Assembly: GCA_041905795.1 (NCBI GenBank)
Contig: JAYRKL010000007.1
Location: 62,001 to 126,000 of the forward strand
Source of the DNA: SHVO01 sp041905795
Lineage (GTDB): Bacteria > Pseudomonadota > Alphaproteobacteria > Rhodospirillales > Rhodospirillaceae
DNA length: 64,000 nt
Direction: 5' to 3'
Shown here one piece after another: positions 49,111 through 58,104 of this stretch. Position numbers and translations under genes: made by a program. The notes under the pieces are model-generated. The model saw only the letters and a list, made by a program, of their open reading frames with translations. It had not been told where the DNA came from and did not search any database. The stretch's first letter is position 1. Every line of letters begins with the position of its first letter.

Positions 49111-49944
49111 ATGCTGATCGCGAGCTGGAACGTGAACTCGGTGCGCAAGCGCATGCACCAGGTGGAACGCCTGGTGGATGACACCGCGGCCGACATCATC
49201 TGCCTGCAGGAGACCAAGTGCAGCGAGGCCGCCTTTCCTGCCGACGCGTTGCGTGACCTTGGCTATCCCTACCAAGCCTATGCCGGCCAAAGCGGCTACA
49301 ACGGCGTCGCCATCCTCTCCAAGCTGCCGCTCACCGATATCCAGCGCCATCATCACTGCGGCCGCGAGGAGGCCCGCCATATCAGCGCGCGGGTTGCGTT
49401 TGGCGCGGAAACCCTGACGGTCCACGCGCTCTATGTGCCGGCGGGCGGGCAGATCCCGGACGTGGAGCTGAACCCCAAGTTCGCCCACAAGCTCAAATTC
49501 GTCGATGCCGTGGGCGATCATTTCGCCGCATCCCACGGCTTGCGCGACCTGGCGGTGGTGGCGGGGGATTTCAATATCGCGCCGCTGCCCGCCGATGTCT
49601 GGGATCACCGCAGGATGTCGCGGATCGTTACCCACACGCCGATTGAAGTTGAAGCCCTCGAGCGCATGAAGCGCTCGCTCTATTTCATCGACGCGCTGCG
49701 CGAGGTCGTGGCCGCCGACGATCCGGTGCTCACCTGGTGGAGCTACCGCGCCGCCGACTGGCAGGCCGCCAACAAAGGCCGGCGCCTGGACCATATCTGG
49801 GTAACACCGGCCCTCAAGGCCCACATCGCGGCGGTCGAGATCCTGACCGACGTGCGCCATTGGCAGCCGCCGTCGGATCACGTCCCGGTGGTCTTGAAAC
49901 TGCGGCAGCTTGAAACCGCTCCCGGGACTCACCATCATTTCTAG
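49111..49944 (+). CDS. xth: Exodeoxyribonuclease III (AP endonuclease)
   Basis: A 277-residue base-excision repair nuclease. It shows SWNVNSVRKRM, the metal-binding glutamate in CLQETKCSE, the AGDFNIAPLPADVWD loop and the catalytic His in PPSDHVPVVL. The ATG at 49111 fits the family start (MLIASWNVNSV); the in-frame ATG at 49096 adds five residues. It acts with Nth, encoded elsewhere in the window, on oxidative damage. Confidence 0.95.
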   Translation: MLIASWNVNSVRKRMHQVERLVDDTAADIICLQETKCSEAAFPADALRDLGYPYQAYAGQSGYNGVAILSKLPLTDIQRHHHCGREEARHISARVAFGAETLTVHALYVPAGGQIPDVELNPKFAHKLKFVDAVGDHFAASHGLRDLAVVAGDFNIAPLPADVWDHRRMSRIVTHTPIEVEALERMKRSLYFIDALREVVAADDPVLTWWSYRAADWQAANKGRRLDHIWVTPALKAHIAAVEILTDVRHWQPPSDHVPVVLKLRQLETAPGTHHHF

Positions 49945-49970
49945 GTCCCCTCCAGACTGAAAGCCCCGCC

Positions 49971-50489
49971 ATGACGACCATCCTCTCAGTACGCAAAAAC
50001 GGCCGCGTGGTCGTGGCCGGCGACGGCCAGGTCTCCATGGGCGCGCAGATCGTCAAGGCCAACGCGCGCAAGGTGCGGCGCCTGGCCGACGGCAAGGTCA
50101 TCGCCGGGTTCGCCGGCGCCACCGCCGACGCCTTCACCCTGTTCGAGCGCCTGGAAGCGAAATTGGAGAAACATCCCAACCAGCTGATGCGGGCCTGCGT
50201 TGAACTGGCCAAGGACTGGCGCACCGACCGTTACCTGCGCCGCCTGGAGGCCATGATGGCGGTGGCCGACAAGGACGTGTCGCTGATCCTGTCGGGCACC
50301 GGCGACGTGCTGGAACCTGAGAACGGCCTGATCGGCATCGGCTCCGGCGGACCCTTTGCTTTGGCCGCAGCGCGGGCGCTGATCGATCTGCCCGACATGG
50401 ATGCCGAAGCCATCGCCCGCAAAGCCATGGGCATCGCCGCCGGCATCTGCGTTTACACCAATGATGAAGTAATTGTGGAAACCTTATGA
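49971..50489 (+). CDS. hslV: ATP-dependent protease subunit HslV (ClpQ)
   Basis: A 172-residue threonine peptidase of the proteasome-like fold. The mature N-terminus is the catalytic Thr2 (MTTILSVRKNGRVVVAGDGQ). GFAGATADAFTLFERLE and GSGGPFALAAARAL are conserved. It forms the dodecameric core driven by HslU. Its stop overlaps the hslU start by four bases (ATGA), giving coupled translation. Confidence 0.98.
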   Translation: MTTILSVRKNGRVVVAGDGQVSMGAQIVKANARKVRRLADGKVIAGFAGATADAFTLFERLEAKLEKHPNQLMRACVELAKDWRTDRYLRRLEAMMAVADKDVSLILSGTGDVLEPENGLIGIGSGGPFALAAARALIDLPDMDAEAIARKAMGIAAGICVYTNDEVIVETL

Positions 50490-51793
50490 GTTCGTCTTTT
50501 TCTCCGCGTGAGATCGTTTCCGAGCTGGACCGCTTTATCGTCGGCCAGGCGGACGCCAAACGCGCCGTGGCCGTGGCGCTGCGCAACCGCTGGCGGCGTC
50601 AGCAGCTGCCGGAAGACCTGCGCAACGAAGTACTGCCCAAGAACATCCTGATGGTGGGCCCCACCGGCGTCGGCAAGACCGAGATCGCGCGGCGCCTAGC
50701 GAAACTCGCCAATGCACCGTTCCTCAAGATCGAGGCCACCAAATTCACCGAGGTCGGCTATGTCGGCCGCGATGTGGAAAGCATCGTGCGCGACCTGACC
50801 GAGATCGCGCTGACCATGACCCGCGAACGCCTGCGCAAGGAAGTCGCCGCCAAGGCCGAACTGGCGGCGGAGGAACGCGTGCTCGACGCCCTGGTCGGCG
50901 ACAGCGCCGGCGCCGAGACCCGCCAGAAATTCCGCAAGATGCTGCGCGAAGGCTCGCTCAACGACCGCGAGATCGAGATCCAGGTCCAGGAGGCCGCCTC
51001 CCTGCCGACCATCGACATCCCCGGCATGCCCGGCGCCCAGATGGGCATGGTGAACTTGAGCGATATGTTGGGCGGCATGCTGGGCGGCCGGTCCAAGCCG
51101 CGCAAGATGTCGGTGGCGCAGTCTTACGAGGTTTTGCTGCGCGAGGAATCCGACAAGCTGCTGAACCAGGAGCGCGTCACGCGCGAGGCCATCAGCGCCG
51201 TGGAAAACGACGGTATCGTCTTCCTGGATGAGATCGACAAGATCACCGGCCGCGAGGACGTGCGCGGCGCCGACGTCAGCCGCGAGGGCGTGCAGCGCGA
51301 CCTGTTGCCGCTGATCGAAGGCACCACGGTCTCCACCAAGCACGGCCCGGTGAAAACCGACCACATCCTGTTCATCGCCTCGGGCGCCTTCCACCTCGCG
51401 AAACCGTCCGACCTGCTGCCGGAACTGCAAGGCCGCCTGCCGATCCGCGTCGAGCTGAAGGCCCTGACCCGCGACGATTTCGTGCGCATCCTCACCGACA
51501 CCGAAGCCAACCTGATCAAGCAGTACAAGGCGCTGCTCGCCACCGAGAACGTGATGCTCGATTTCGGCGATGACGCGGTGATGGCGGTGGCCGACCTGGC
51601 TGCCGAGATCAACGCCAGCGTCGAGAATATCGGCGCCCGCCGGCTGCATACCGTGCTGGAGAAGCTGCTGGAGGACATCAGCTTCTCGGCCACCGACAAA
51701 TCCGGCGAGACCTTCGCCGTGACCGCGGACTATGTGCGCACCCAGGTGGGCGAGCTGGCCCGTAAAGGTGATCTCTCGCGCTTTATTCTTTAG
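50486..51793 (+). CDS. hslU: ATP-dependent protease ATPase subunit HslU (ClpY)
   Basis: A 435-residue AAA+ unfoldase. Walker A is GPTGVGKTEIARRLA, Walker B is IVFLDEIDKI and sensor elements are in ARRLHTVLEKLLEDI. The intermediate domain (about 110-235) is present, and the C-terminal DLSRFIL tail that docks into HslV is intact. It is coupled to hslV. It is convergent with the smr gene, with 24 bases between the stops. Confidence 0.98.
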   Translation: MSSSFSPREIVSELDRFIVGQADAKRAVAVALRNRWRRQQLPEDLRNEVLPKNILMVGPTGVGKTEIARRLAKLANAPFLKIEATKFTEVGYVGRDVESIVRDLTEIALTMTRERLRKEVAAKAELAAEERVLDALVGDSAGAETRQKFRKMLREGSLNDREIEIQVQEAASLPTIDIPGMPGAQMGMVNLSDMLGGMLGGRSKPRKMSVAQSYEVLLREESDKLLNQERVTREAISAVENDGIVFLDEIDKITGREDVRGADVSREGVQRDLLPLIEGTTVSTKHGPVKTDHILFIASGAFHLAKPSDLLPELQGRLPIRVELKALTRDDFVRILTDTEANLIKQYKALLATENVMLDFGDDAVMAVADLAAEINASVENIGARRLHTVLEKLLEDISFSATDKSGETFAVTADYVRTQVGELARKGDLSRFIL

Positions 51794-51817
51794 TGTTTGC
51801 GTCTCAGCAGGACGCCC

Positions 51818-52339
51818 TTAGCGCCTTCGCTTAAGGAGCACGTAGAACGCCCCTGCGCCGCCGTCGTGGGTGCGGGCTTCGGTCACCGCCAGCACCAGCG
51901 GACGCAAGGTCGCCTGGTTCAGCCACAGCGGCGTCTCGCGGCGGATCTTGCCTTCGCCGCTTTTGCCTTTGCCGGTCACCACCACCACGCAGCGGGCGCC
52001 GCGGCCATAAGCGCCGCGGATGAAGCCCGTCAGCGCGCCGTGGGCCTGGTCCAAGGTGAGACCGTGAAGATCGATGCGGCCGTCGACCGGCAGCTCGCCG
52101 CGCTTGAGGCGCCGCGCCGTGCGCCGGTCCATGTCCGCGACACGGCCGATATGCAGCGCGGCCTGCGGCGCCGGGGCCGCCGCGGGCTCGGGGGCGCGAA
52201 GCGGAGCGGGCTTTCGGGAGTCGGCGACGGCGGGCATCTCTTCCGTTAGATGCCGCGACCCGTGATAGGGATTGACGTTGCGCGTGACATACCGCCAGAG
52301 CTGGGCGTCCTCCGGACTTAAGTCCCGAGAACGGGCCAT
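51818..52339 (-). CDS. Smr-domain protein
   Basis: A 173-residue protein. Residues about 85-173 form a Smr (small MutS-related) domain with IDLHGLTLDQAHGALTGFI and the nuclease-like VVTGKGKS. The N-terminal half is polar and Pro/Ala-rich. Smr domains cut or bind nucleic acid, and stand-alone forms act in ribosome rescue in some bacteria; the role here is open. Its ATG overlaps the stop of the upstream membrane protein gene by one base. Confidence 0.88.
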   Translation of the reverse strand: MARSRDLSPEDAQLWRYVTRNVNPYHGSRHLTEEMPAVADSRKPAPLRAPEPAAAPAPQAALHIGRVADMDRRTARRLKRGELPVDGRIDLHGLTLDQAHGALTGFIRGAYGRGARCVVVVTGKGKSGEGKIRRETPLWLNQATLRPLVLAVTEARTHDGGAGAFYVLLKRRR

Positions 52340-52899
52340 CACATGTTCATGTCTTGATAGCGCGACGGCTGGTCTTTGCCCTTGCCCTTGTCTTCGTCGA
52401 CCTGGGGATGACGGAAGGCGTTGTAAATTTCGGTGCCTTCCATTTCCATTTCCGGCAGGTAGCGGGTGACGAACGCGCGCCAGTCGCCGTCCGGCGCCAC
52501 GCAGCGTGTCTTGTTCATGTGGTTGAGCGTGATCACCAGCCCGCCGATCTTCCACAGCAGGTTCCAGTTGTGGAGGTTCTCGGTGGCGGCGTCGATGGCG
52601 CGGCGGTAGACGCGCTGCGCGATCCACGGGCGCATGATGAAGAGATAGAACATCACGCCCAGGACCATGACGGCGATGCCCAGAAGCATCATGAAGAACA
52701 TGATCGCCAGCGAGCCGATCAGGATGACCAGGAGCGGGGCGATGTTCTCCCAGGGATTCCACACCGGCGAGCGCGGGTGATTGAGGCGGTCGAAGTCGAC
52801 AAAAATGCCGACGCGGTCGGCCTGATAGGACTCGATCAGCCGCGCGAACAGCGCCCGGTCGCGTTTCTTCTCACCGGCTTTCGGAGTTGGTGCGTTCAT
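52339..52899 (-). CDS. Hypothetical membrane protein upstream of smr
   Basis: I do not recognise a named family. The 186 residues have a basic N-terminus, two closely spaced hydrophobic helices (about 54-92) and a soluble C-terminal half rich in acidic and aromatic residues. The end (DEDKGKGKDQPS) is charged. It is coupled to smr by a one-base overlap and follows mltA by about 180 bases on the same strand, so it may belong to an envelope-linked operon. Confidence 0.65.
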   Translation of the reverse strand: MNAPTPKAGEKKRDRALFARLIESYQADRVGIFVDFDRLNHPRSPVWNPWENIAPLLVILIGSLAIMFFMMLLGIAVMVLGVMFYLFIMRPWIAQRVYRRAIDAATENLHNWNLLWKIGGLVITLNHMNKTRCVAPDGDWRAFVTRYLPEMEMEGTEIYNAFRHPQVDEDKGKGKDQPSRYQDMNM

Positions 52900-53000
52900 G
52901 CCGTTTCCGCCGCGACTCGGCCCCTGAAGAGGGACCGGCGCGACATAAAGTCCAATGATTTAAAGGTTCAAGCAGGCTTTGCCGGCCGGCCTGGGAGCAG

Positions 53001-53036
53001 GTCGGGCGGACCGGGAAGCCGGTTCCGCCGCCCGAC
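53001..53036. repeat. GC-rich hairpin between mltA and the membrane protein gene
   Basis: GTCGGGCGG with ACCGG (53001-53014) pairs with CCGGT and CCGCCCGAC (53019-53036) around GAAG, with a short bulge. It is downstream of mltA on its transcript. No T-run follows, so it is a weak terminator candidate. Confidence 0.45.
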
Positions 53037-53078
53037 ATGCGGCCAAACGCGACTCTAGCCGGGAAAGTTTACCCGACT

Positions 53079-54362
53079 CTAAACGCCGGGCGGGACCGGC
53101 CGCGGGATGAATATGAAGTACGACCCCTGCGATTTCATGCGCGCGGCCTTCTGGAAGGCTTCCTCGCCGTGGCCCCAGAAATAGTCGCCGCGCACCGGTC
53201 CGGTGATGGCGCTGCCCACGTCCTGGGCCACGACCAGCCGCTGAAGCTCGACATTGTCCGGGTCCTTGAGGTCGAGCCACACCGGCGAACCCATGGGGAT
53301 GTAGCGCTGGTCCACCGCCAGCGACCGGCCGGGGGTCAGCGTGATGCCTTGCGCCCCGATCGGGCCTTCGCTGTCGGCGGGGATGCGCCGGAAGAAGATA
53401 TAACGCGTGTTGCGGTTCATGAATTCCGCCGCCTGGTCGGGATGCTGCTTGAGCCAGTCGCGCACCGCGATCATGGAAGCGCCGCCGGCCGGCAGCTGGC
53501 CGGCCTCGATCAGGATGCTGCCGATGCCGCGGAAGGAGCGCCCGTTGTGGCCGGCGAAGCCGATGCGGATCTGGCTGCCGTCGGGCAGGTTGACCCGGCC
53601 CGAGCCCTGTACGTGCAGGATATGCACCGCCACCGGATCGTCGGCCCATAGCAGCACGTCGGCGTCATCGGCGATGGCGCGGCCGTGGTCGATCTCCTCG
53701 CGGGTGAAATAAGGCCGCAGGCGTCTTTGGCCGAGCCCGGCGTCTTCCGCATCGAGGCGGCCCACCAGCACTTCCGGCACGCCGCTCGGCACCGGCCCGG
53801 ATTTTGGCATGAAGTTCTTCAGGTTGGCGACGATCATGTTGCGCGGCGGCCCGTAGACCGGCACCTGGTAGCTGCCGCCCTGCTGCAGCGAACCGTTGAA
53901 TTCGGCTTCGTAGTAGCCGGTGAACAGGCCCTTGGGCGTCTCGCGCCCGGCGCCGGTGGCGCTGGCCACGCGGTAGGGCATGAACTCGCGCTCCAAGGTG
54001 GCGCGCAGATTGGCGTCGCCGTCGGGCGTGGCCTGGATCGCCGCGCAGGCCGCATGCCAGGCGCTCGCGGGCCGCGCGATGGGACCGTTGCCGATGGTGG
54101 TGTCGGGAGACAATGATTTGAGCGCGGCGCAGGAACGCTTCAATCCCGGCAACGCCTGGCCCACCGCGTCCTGCGACCAGCCGGGCAACGTGGTCACGGC
54201 CACCGGCGTGTAGACCGCGCCGGCCTCGCGCGGTCCCTGGTCCCTGGCTTGTTCACGCTGTTCGGGCCCGGGCAGCATGCGCTGCATCACGCCGGCGCCG
54301 GCAATGGCGCCGACCAGCGCCGAAACCACGGCGACGGCGAGCAGGCGTTGGTTGGGTGTCAT
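53079..54362 (-). CDS. mltA: Membrane-bound lytic murein transglycosylase A
   Basis: A 427-residue peptidoglycan-cleaving enzyme. The N-terminal hydrophobic segment (7-28) is a signal or anchor; no lipobox cysteine is seen. The MltA domain shows GLFTGYYEAEFNGS, FAGHNGRSFRGIG and the C-terminal 3D catalytic region VAQDVGSAITGPVRGDYFWG with the Asp residues. It starts 22 bases after the tim44-like gene on the same strand, a conserved alphaproteobacterial order. Confidence 0.93.
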   Translation of the reverse strand: MTPNQRLLAVAVVSALVGAIAGAGVMQRMLPGPEQREQARDQGPREAGAVYTPVAVTTLPGWSQDAVGQALPGLKRSCAALKSLSPDTTIGNGPIARPASAWHAACAAIQATPDGDANLRATLEREFMPYRVASATGAGRETPKGLFTGYYEAEFNGSLQQGGSYQVPVYGPPRNMIVANLKNFMPKSGPVPSGVPEVLVGRLDAEDAGLGQRRLRPYFTREEIDHGRAIADDADVLLWADDPVAVHILHVQGSGRVNLPDGSQIRIGFAGHNGRSFRGIGSILIEAGQLPAGGASMIAVRDWLKQHPDQAAEFMNRNTRYIFFRRIPADSEGPIGAQGITLTPGRSLAVDQRYIPMGSPVWLDLKDPDNVELQRLVVAQDVGSAITGPVRGDYFWGHGEEAFQKAARMKSQGSYFIFIPRPVPPGV

Positions 54363-54384
54363 CAGCGGCGGAAGACGGAGGCGG

Positions 54385-55083
54385 CTATTCTACGCTGCGG
54401 GTCGCCACCAGCACCCAGTTGGGATCGCGGCTGGCGAGATCGCGGGCGAACGTCCACACATCGGTGACGCTCTCGACGTGGTCGCGGCTGCCTTCGATGA
54501 CCGTTCCGTCCTTGGCGCGGATGACATTGACCTGTTCGCTCTGGAAGCGCACCGCCACCAGGGCGCGGCCGTCCGTGACTTCGAGGGAGTCGAGCCTGGG
54601 CGGTTTCAGCACCACCAGTTCGGTCTCGGCGGTCTCGCCGCGGTCTTCGCGTTCCTGGATCGAGGCGGCGAACCCGCCGTAAACCTCATCGCTCAACAGC
54701 GGCTTCAAGGTGTCGGTGTCGTGTTTGGCGTAGGCGGCGACAATGATCTCGAACGCCTTGGCCGCACCTTCGAGGAAGCGCGCCACGGAGAAACTGGGGT
54801 CCGCCATCTTGAGCTGGACCAAGCCGGCTTCCAGCGGCGTGCCCTGATAGGCGGGCTCGATGTCCATCACACCCTCGCGGCCGCGGCGGGCCGCGGGCGG
54901 CGGCATCTGCACCACGTTGTCCGACCCGCTATTATCGGGCGTGCGGCCATAGGTATCGCCGGCCTGGGGTGTCTGCGGCGGCTCATGGCCGGTACGGCGG
55001 CCCAGCACACTGCGCAACCGGAGCACGATGAAACCCGCGGCCATCGCGAGGATGATGATGTCGATAAACTGAAAACCTTCCAT
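54385..55083 (-). CDS. Tim44-like membrane-anchored protein
   Basis: A 232-residue protein with one N-terminal helix (about 6-24), a polar Pro/Gly linker and a C-terminal Tim44 domain (from about residue 85, EAGLVQLKMADPSFSVARFL). In mitochondria Tim44 tethers Hsp70 to the import channel; alphaproteobacterial homologues (TimA) are membrane proteins of uncertain role. mltA follows 22 bases later, and secB lies across the divergent promoter. Confidence 0.88.
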   Translation of the reverse strand: MEGFQFIDIIILAMAAGFIVLRLRSVLGRRTGHEPPQTPQAGDTYGRTPDNSGSDNVVQMPPPAARRGREGVMDIEPAYQGTPLEAGLVQLKMADPSFSVARFLEGAAKAFEIIVAAYAKHDTDTLKPLLSDEVYGGFAASIQEREDRGETAETELVVLKPPRLDSLEVTDGRALVAVRFQSEQVNVIRAKDGTVIEGSRDHVESVTDVWTFARDLASRDPNWVLVATRSVE

Positions 55084-55132
55084 CGTCCGGGTCGCCTACA
55101 GAGGGGTCAAAGAAGCTCGGGGGAGCGAGCGG

Positions 55133-55149
55133 GGCTTATATATTAAGCC
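55133..55149. promoter_or_regulatory. 17-base palindrome in the tim44-secB divergent region
   Basis: GGCTTA (55133-55138) and TAAGCC (55144-55149) flank TATAT, an exact dyad that also supplies a TATATA -10-like core about 50 bases upstream of the tim44-like start. Confidence 0.35.
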
Positions 55150-55211
55150 TGAAGTGTAATCCCAATATGGGGGCCGGCGGGGGCTTTTCACATATTTTTC
55201 GGCCCGTTCCG

Positions 55212-55234
55212 CTTAAATCCCGCAGATATTTAAG
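55212..55234. promoter_or_regulatory. AT-rich dyad in the tim44-secB divergent region
   Basis: CTTAAAT (55212-55218) and ATTTAAG (55228-55234) form a perfect 7-base inverted repeat separated by nine bases. It could be an operator; no specific factor is recognised. Confidence 0.3.
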
Positions 55235-55381
55235 AAAAATAGGCCTCGCCCGGAAAAACGGCAAGTAACAGGCCCGGGCCAGGACGACGAGCCGCAGTCT
55301 GCTTGTTTCGCCGGGGCGAAGCGTGTTAGTTCCGCGCACTCTTTGGGGGTCCTGCCCCTCAGTTACCGGAGAATCCGCGAC

Positions 55382-55924
55382 ATGAGCGACACGTCCTTAC
55401 CCCCCGACGCCCCGTCTTCGGAGCCGCTGCAGCTGGACAACCCGCCGCCGTCGCCGATCCGGATCATGGGCCAGTACATCAAGGACCTGTCGTTCGAAAC
55501 CCCGCACGCGCCGGATATCTTCGCCACCTTACGCACCGAAGCCCCTGAAATCCCTATCGGCCTGGACACGTCCGTGCGCCACCTGGCCGGGTCCAGCTTT
55601 GAAGTGACCTTGAGCGTCCAGTTGGAAGCCGTGGCCGCCGGCCGCAAGGCCTTCATCCTGGAACTGGCCTATGCCGCGGTGGTGGAAGTGAACCCCGAAC
55701 TGGTACCCCAGGAACACGTCCATCCGATTTTGATGATTGAAGTCCCCCGCCAGCTGTTCCCCTTTGTGCGCCAGCTGGTCTCGGAGATCACCGGCAATGG
55801 CGGTTTCCCGCCGCTGATGCTGCAAGTGATCGATTTTGCCGACATGTACCGCAGGAAGTTCGGCGACCCGACCCAGGCACCGCCGGCACCCGCCGATGGC
55901 GGCGAGCCGACGGCGGTTCACTAG
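55382..55924 (+). CDS. secB: Protein-export chaperone SecB
   Basis: A 180-residue cytosolic export chaperone. The family core is clear: MGQYIKDLSFETPHAP, then LELAYAAVVEVNPE, HPILMIEVPRQLFPFVRQLV and GGFPPLMLQVIDFADMYRRK. It holds preproteins unfolded for SecA. The ATG at 55382 has GGAG about ten bases upstream; the open frame starts earlier without conservation. It is convergent with dnaQ, eight bases between the stops. Confidence 0.97.
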   Translation: MSDTSLPPDAPSSEPLQLDNPPPSPIRIMGQYIKDLSFETPHAPDIFATLRTEAPEIPIGLDTSVRHLAGSSFEVTLSVQLEAVAAGRKAFILELAYAAVVEVNPELVPQEHVHPILMIEVPRQLFPFVRQLVSEITGNGGFPPLMLQVIDFADMYRRKFGDPTQAPPAPADGGEPTAVH

Positions 55925-55932
55925 ACTCTTTT

Positions 55933-56622
55933 TTAAGACGCCGCCGGTTCTTCGAGCTTCGACCACAAGGGGTTCTTGATGGTCGCGAGGAAGGCGGTGT
56001 GCGCCGCCAGTTCTTCCGCGCTCGGCGCGTGCGGACGGGGCTCACGCGCCACGCGCTCGGCCGCGGTCACGTTCACCGCCGCGGTTTCCGACAAGGCCAG
56101 GGCCAGGCCGGGTTCGCGCCCGCCCACCAGTTCCAGGTAGACCTGCGCCAGCAGCTGGGCGTCGAGCAGCGCGCCGTGTTTGCTGCGCGCCGAGGTGTCG
56201 ATCTGGAACCGCCGGCACAGAGCGTCGAGGCTGGCCTGGGCGCCGGGGAATTTGCGGCGCGCCAGCAGCACCGTGTCGATGGCGCGGTCCGGCGACAACG
56301 GCGCGCGGCTCAGGCGCTTTAGCTCGGCATTGATAAAACCCATGTCAAAGCCGGCGTTATGGGCTACCACCGGGGCATCGCCGATGAACGCCAGGAAATC
56401 TTCGACAATCGCCGCGAACAGCGGCTTGGTGCTGAGGAATTCCGACGACAGGCCGTGCACCGCCTCGGCTTCCGCCGGCATGTCGCGTTCAGGGTTGATA
56501 TAGGCGTGATACTCTTTGCCCGTGGCGACGTGATTGATCAATTCGATACAGCCGATTTCCACCACCCGGTGATCGACCGGGCTGAGTCCCGTGGTTTCGG
56601 TATCGAGGATGATTTCACGCAT
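55933..56622 (-). CDS. dnaQ: DNA polymerase III epsilon subunit (3'-5' proofreading exonuclease)
   Basis: A 229-residue DEDDh exonuclease. Motif I is ILDTETTGL, motif II AHNAGFDMGF and motif III KHGALLDAQLLA with the catalytic His. The C-terminal tail that binds the polymerase alpha subunit is present. The ATG at 56622 fits the family start; it overlaps the coaE stop by eight bases, so coaE-dnaQ are coupled. Confidence 0.96.
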   Translation of the reverse strand: MREIILDTETTGLSPVDHRVVEIGCIELINHVATGKEYHAYINPERDMPAEAEAVHGLSSEFLSTKPLFAAIVEDFLAFIGDAPVVAHNAGFDMGFINAELKRLSRAPLSPDRAIDTVLLARRKFPGAQASLDALCRRFQIDTSARSKHGALLDAQLLAQVYLELVGGREPGLALALSETAAVNVTAAERVAREPRPHAPSAEELAAHTAFLATIKNPLWSKLEEPAAS

Positions 56623-57256
56623 CGGATTCCCGCTTTTTGTTGGCCAGTTTGAGCACATGTTTCAGGCGGCGCAAAGTCTCGCGCTTGCCGAGACTGGAGG
56701 GAATCACCGCGTCGGCCAGGCGGCGTTTTTTGTGGTCGCTCATCTGGCGTTTGAGCACGCCGCCCAGTTTTTCCGCCGACATGCCCGGCCGGCGTAGGGC
56801 GCGCTGGCGCTGCAGGAACGCCGGCGCCGATACCACCGCCACCAGGTCATAGAGGTGACGGCTGCCGCCTTCGAACAGCAGCGGCACGTCCAGGGCCACC
56901 ACCGGGTCGCGCCGCAAGGCCGCGGCGCGCAGGAACCGAGCGCGGGCGTCGTGCACCAGGGGATGGATGATGCGTTCGAGGTCCTTGAGCGCTTGGGGAT
57001 CGGCGAACACCAGTGCGCCGATTTTTTTGCGGTCGAGGCCGGCCGGTCCCACCAGGCCCGGAAAACGCGCAGCCAATTGCGGCAAGGCGCGGCCCTGGGG
57101 GCCGGTGAGCCCATGGACCACCGCGTCGGCGTCGAACACGCGCACGCCCAACCGCGCCAGGAAGCGCGCTGCCGTGGTCTTGCCCATGGCGATGGACCCG
57201 GTGAGTCCCAGGGCGACAGGTCCGGGCCGTTTGCGCTGCGGCACCGGCCTGATCAT
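56615..57256 (-). CDS. coaE: Dephospho-CoA kinase
   Basis: A 213-residue P-loop kinase catalysing the last step of coenzyme A synthesis. Walker A is GLTGSIAMGKTTAA, with DADAVVHGL and VVALDVPLLFEGG following. The ATG at 57256 overlaps the aroE stop by four bases. The C-terminus is basic (KHVLKLANKKRE). Confidence 0.95.
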   Translation of the reverse strand: MIRPVPQRKRPGPVALGLTGSIAMGKTTAARFLARLGVRVFDADAVVHGLTGPQGRALPQLAARFPGLVGPAGLDRKKIGALVFADPQALKDLERIIHPLVHDARARFLRAAALRRDPVVALDVPLLFEGGSRHLYDLVAVVSAPAFLQRQRALRRPGMSAEKLGGVLKRQMSDHKKRRLADAVIPSSLGKRETLRRLKHVLKLANKKRESDA

Positions 57257-58104
57257 GCTGCCGCCAATACATGAGCCCTGAGTTCGGGCGTCACCGCCGG
57301 CCTCACGCCGAACCAACCTTCGAATCCGGCCTGGGCCTGGTAGAGCAGCATGCCGAGGCCATCGACCCCCCGGAGGCCGCGCCCGCGCGCCGCCGCCAAT
57401 AAAGGAGTCTCCAGCGGCGTATAGACGATGTCGTTGACCACGGCTGTCGCCGGCAGCCCCGCCAGATCCAGATCCAAGGGCGGCTGGCCGGTCATGCCCA
57501 GGGTTGTGCAGTTGACTAAAAGTCCCGCGTTTTCAATGGCTTGATTGCGAGTCGCCCAGTCCTGGACGGTCACCGGCGCGCCCAAATCCCGCGCCAGGGC
57601 GTCGGCCCGGTCGCGGGTGCGGTTGAGCAGGCGGATGTCCGGGCAGCCGGCGTCCTGCAAGGCGTAACTGACCGCCCGCGCCGCGCCGCCGGCGCCGATG
57701 ATCACCGCCGGAGCCTGCCGCGGATCGTAGGTGGGCGCGGCGCGGATGAGGGCGGTGATGAATCCATAGGCGTCGGTGTTGGTGCCGATGAGGCGGCCGC
57801 CGCGCACAAAGATGGTGTTGATGGCGCCGATGCGCGCGGCTTGCGGCGAGACCTCGTCGACCAGCGCCAGCGCCGCTTCCTTGTGCGGTATCGTCAAGTT
57901 CACGCCGGCAAATCCCGCGGCGGCCAGATTCGCCAGCGCCGCGGGCAGGTCTTTGGGTTCCACCGGCATGTGCACATAGCTTCCGTCGATGCCGTAGTGC
58001 TTCAACCAGTAGCCATGCAGCCGCGGCGAGCGCGAATGCGCCACCGGCCAGCCCATGACGCCGGTTTGTCGTGCTGGAAGCGCGCCAGCTTCAGATGCGG
58101 TCAT
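57253..58104 (-). CDS. aroE: Shikimate 5-dehydrogenase
   Basis: A 283-residue enzyme of aromatic amino acid synthesis. It shows the substrate Ser pair HSRSPRLHGYWL, the catalytic lysine in NLTIPHKEAAL, the Asp in GTNTDAYGF and the NADP motif GAGGAARAV. The ATG at 58104 overlaps the maf stop by four bases (ATGA). The frame is open further upstream, but that sequence is antisense to nothing conserved and is covered by maf. Confidence 0.96.
   Translation of the reverse strand: MTASEAGALPARQTGVMGWPVAHSRSPRLHGYWLKHYGIDGSYVHMPVEPKDLPAALANLAAAGFAGVNLTIPHKEAALALVDEVSPQAARIGAINTIFVRGGRLIGTNTDAYGFITALIRAAPTYDPRQAPAVIIGAGGAARAVSYALQDAGCPDIRLLNRTRDRADALARDLGAPVTVQDWATRNQAIENAGLLVNCTTLGMTGQPPLDLDLAGLPATAVVNDIVYTPLETPLLAAARGRGLRGVDGLGMLLYQAQAGFEGWFGVRPAVTPELRAHVLAAA

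Noticed and set aside
55136..55339. 67-codon minus-strand frame in the tim44-secB gap
   Set aside because: It starts in the secB leader, lacks a ribosome site and shows no conserved pattern.
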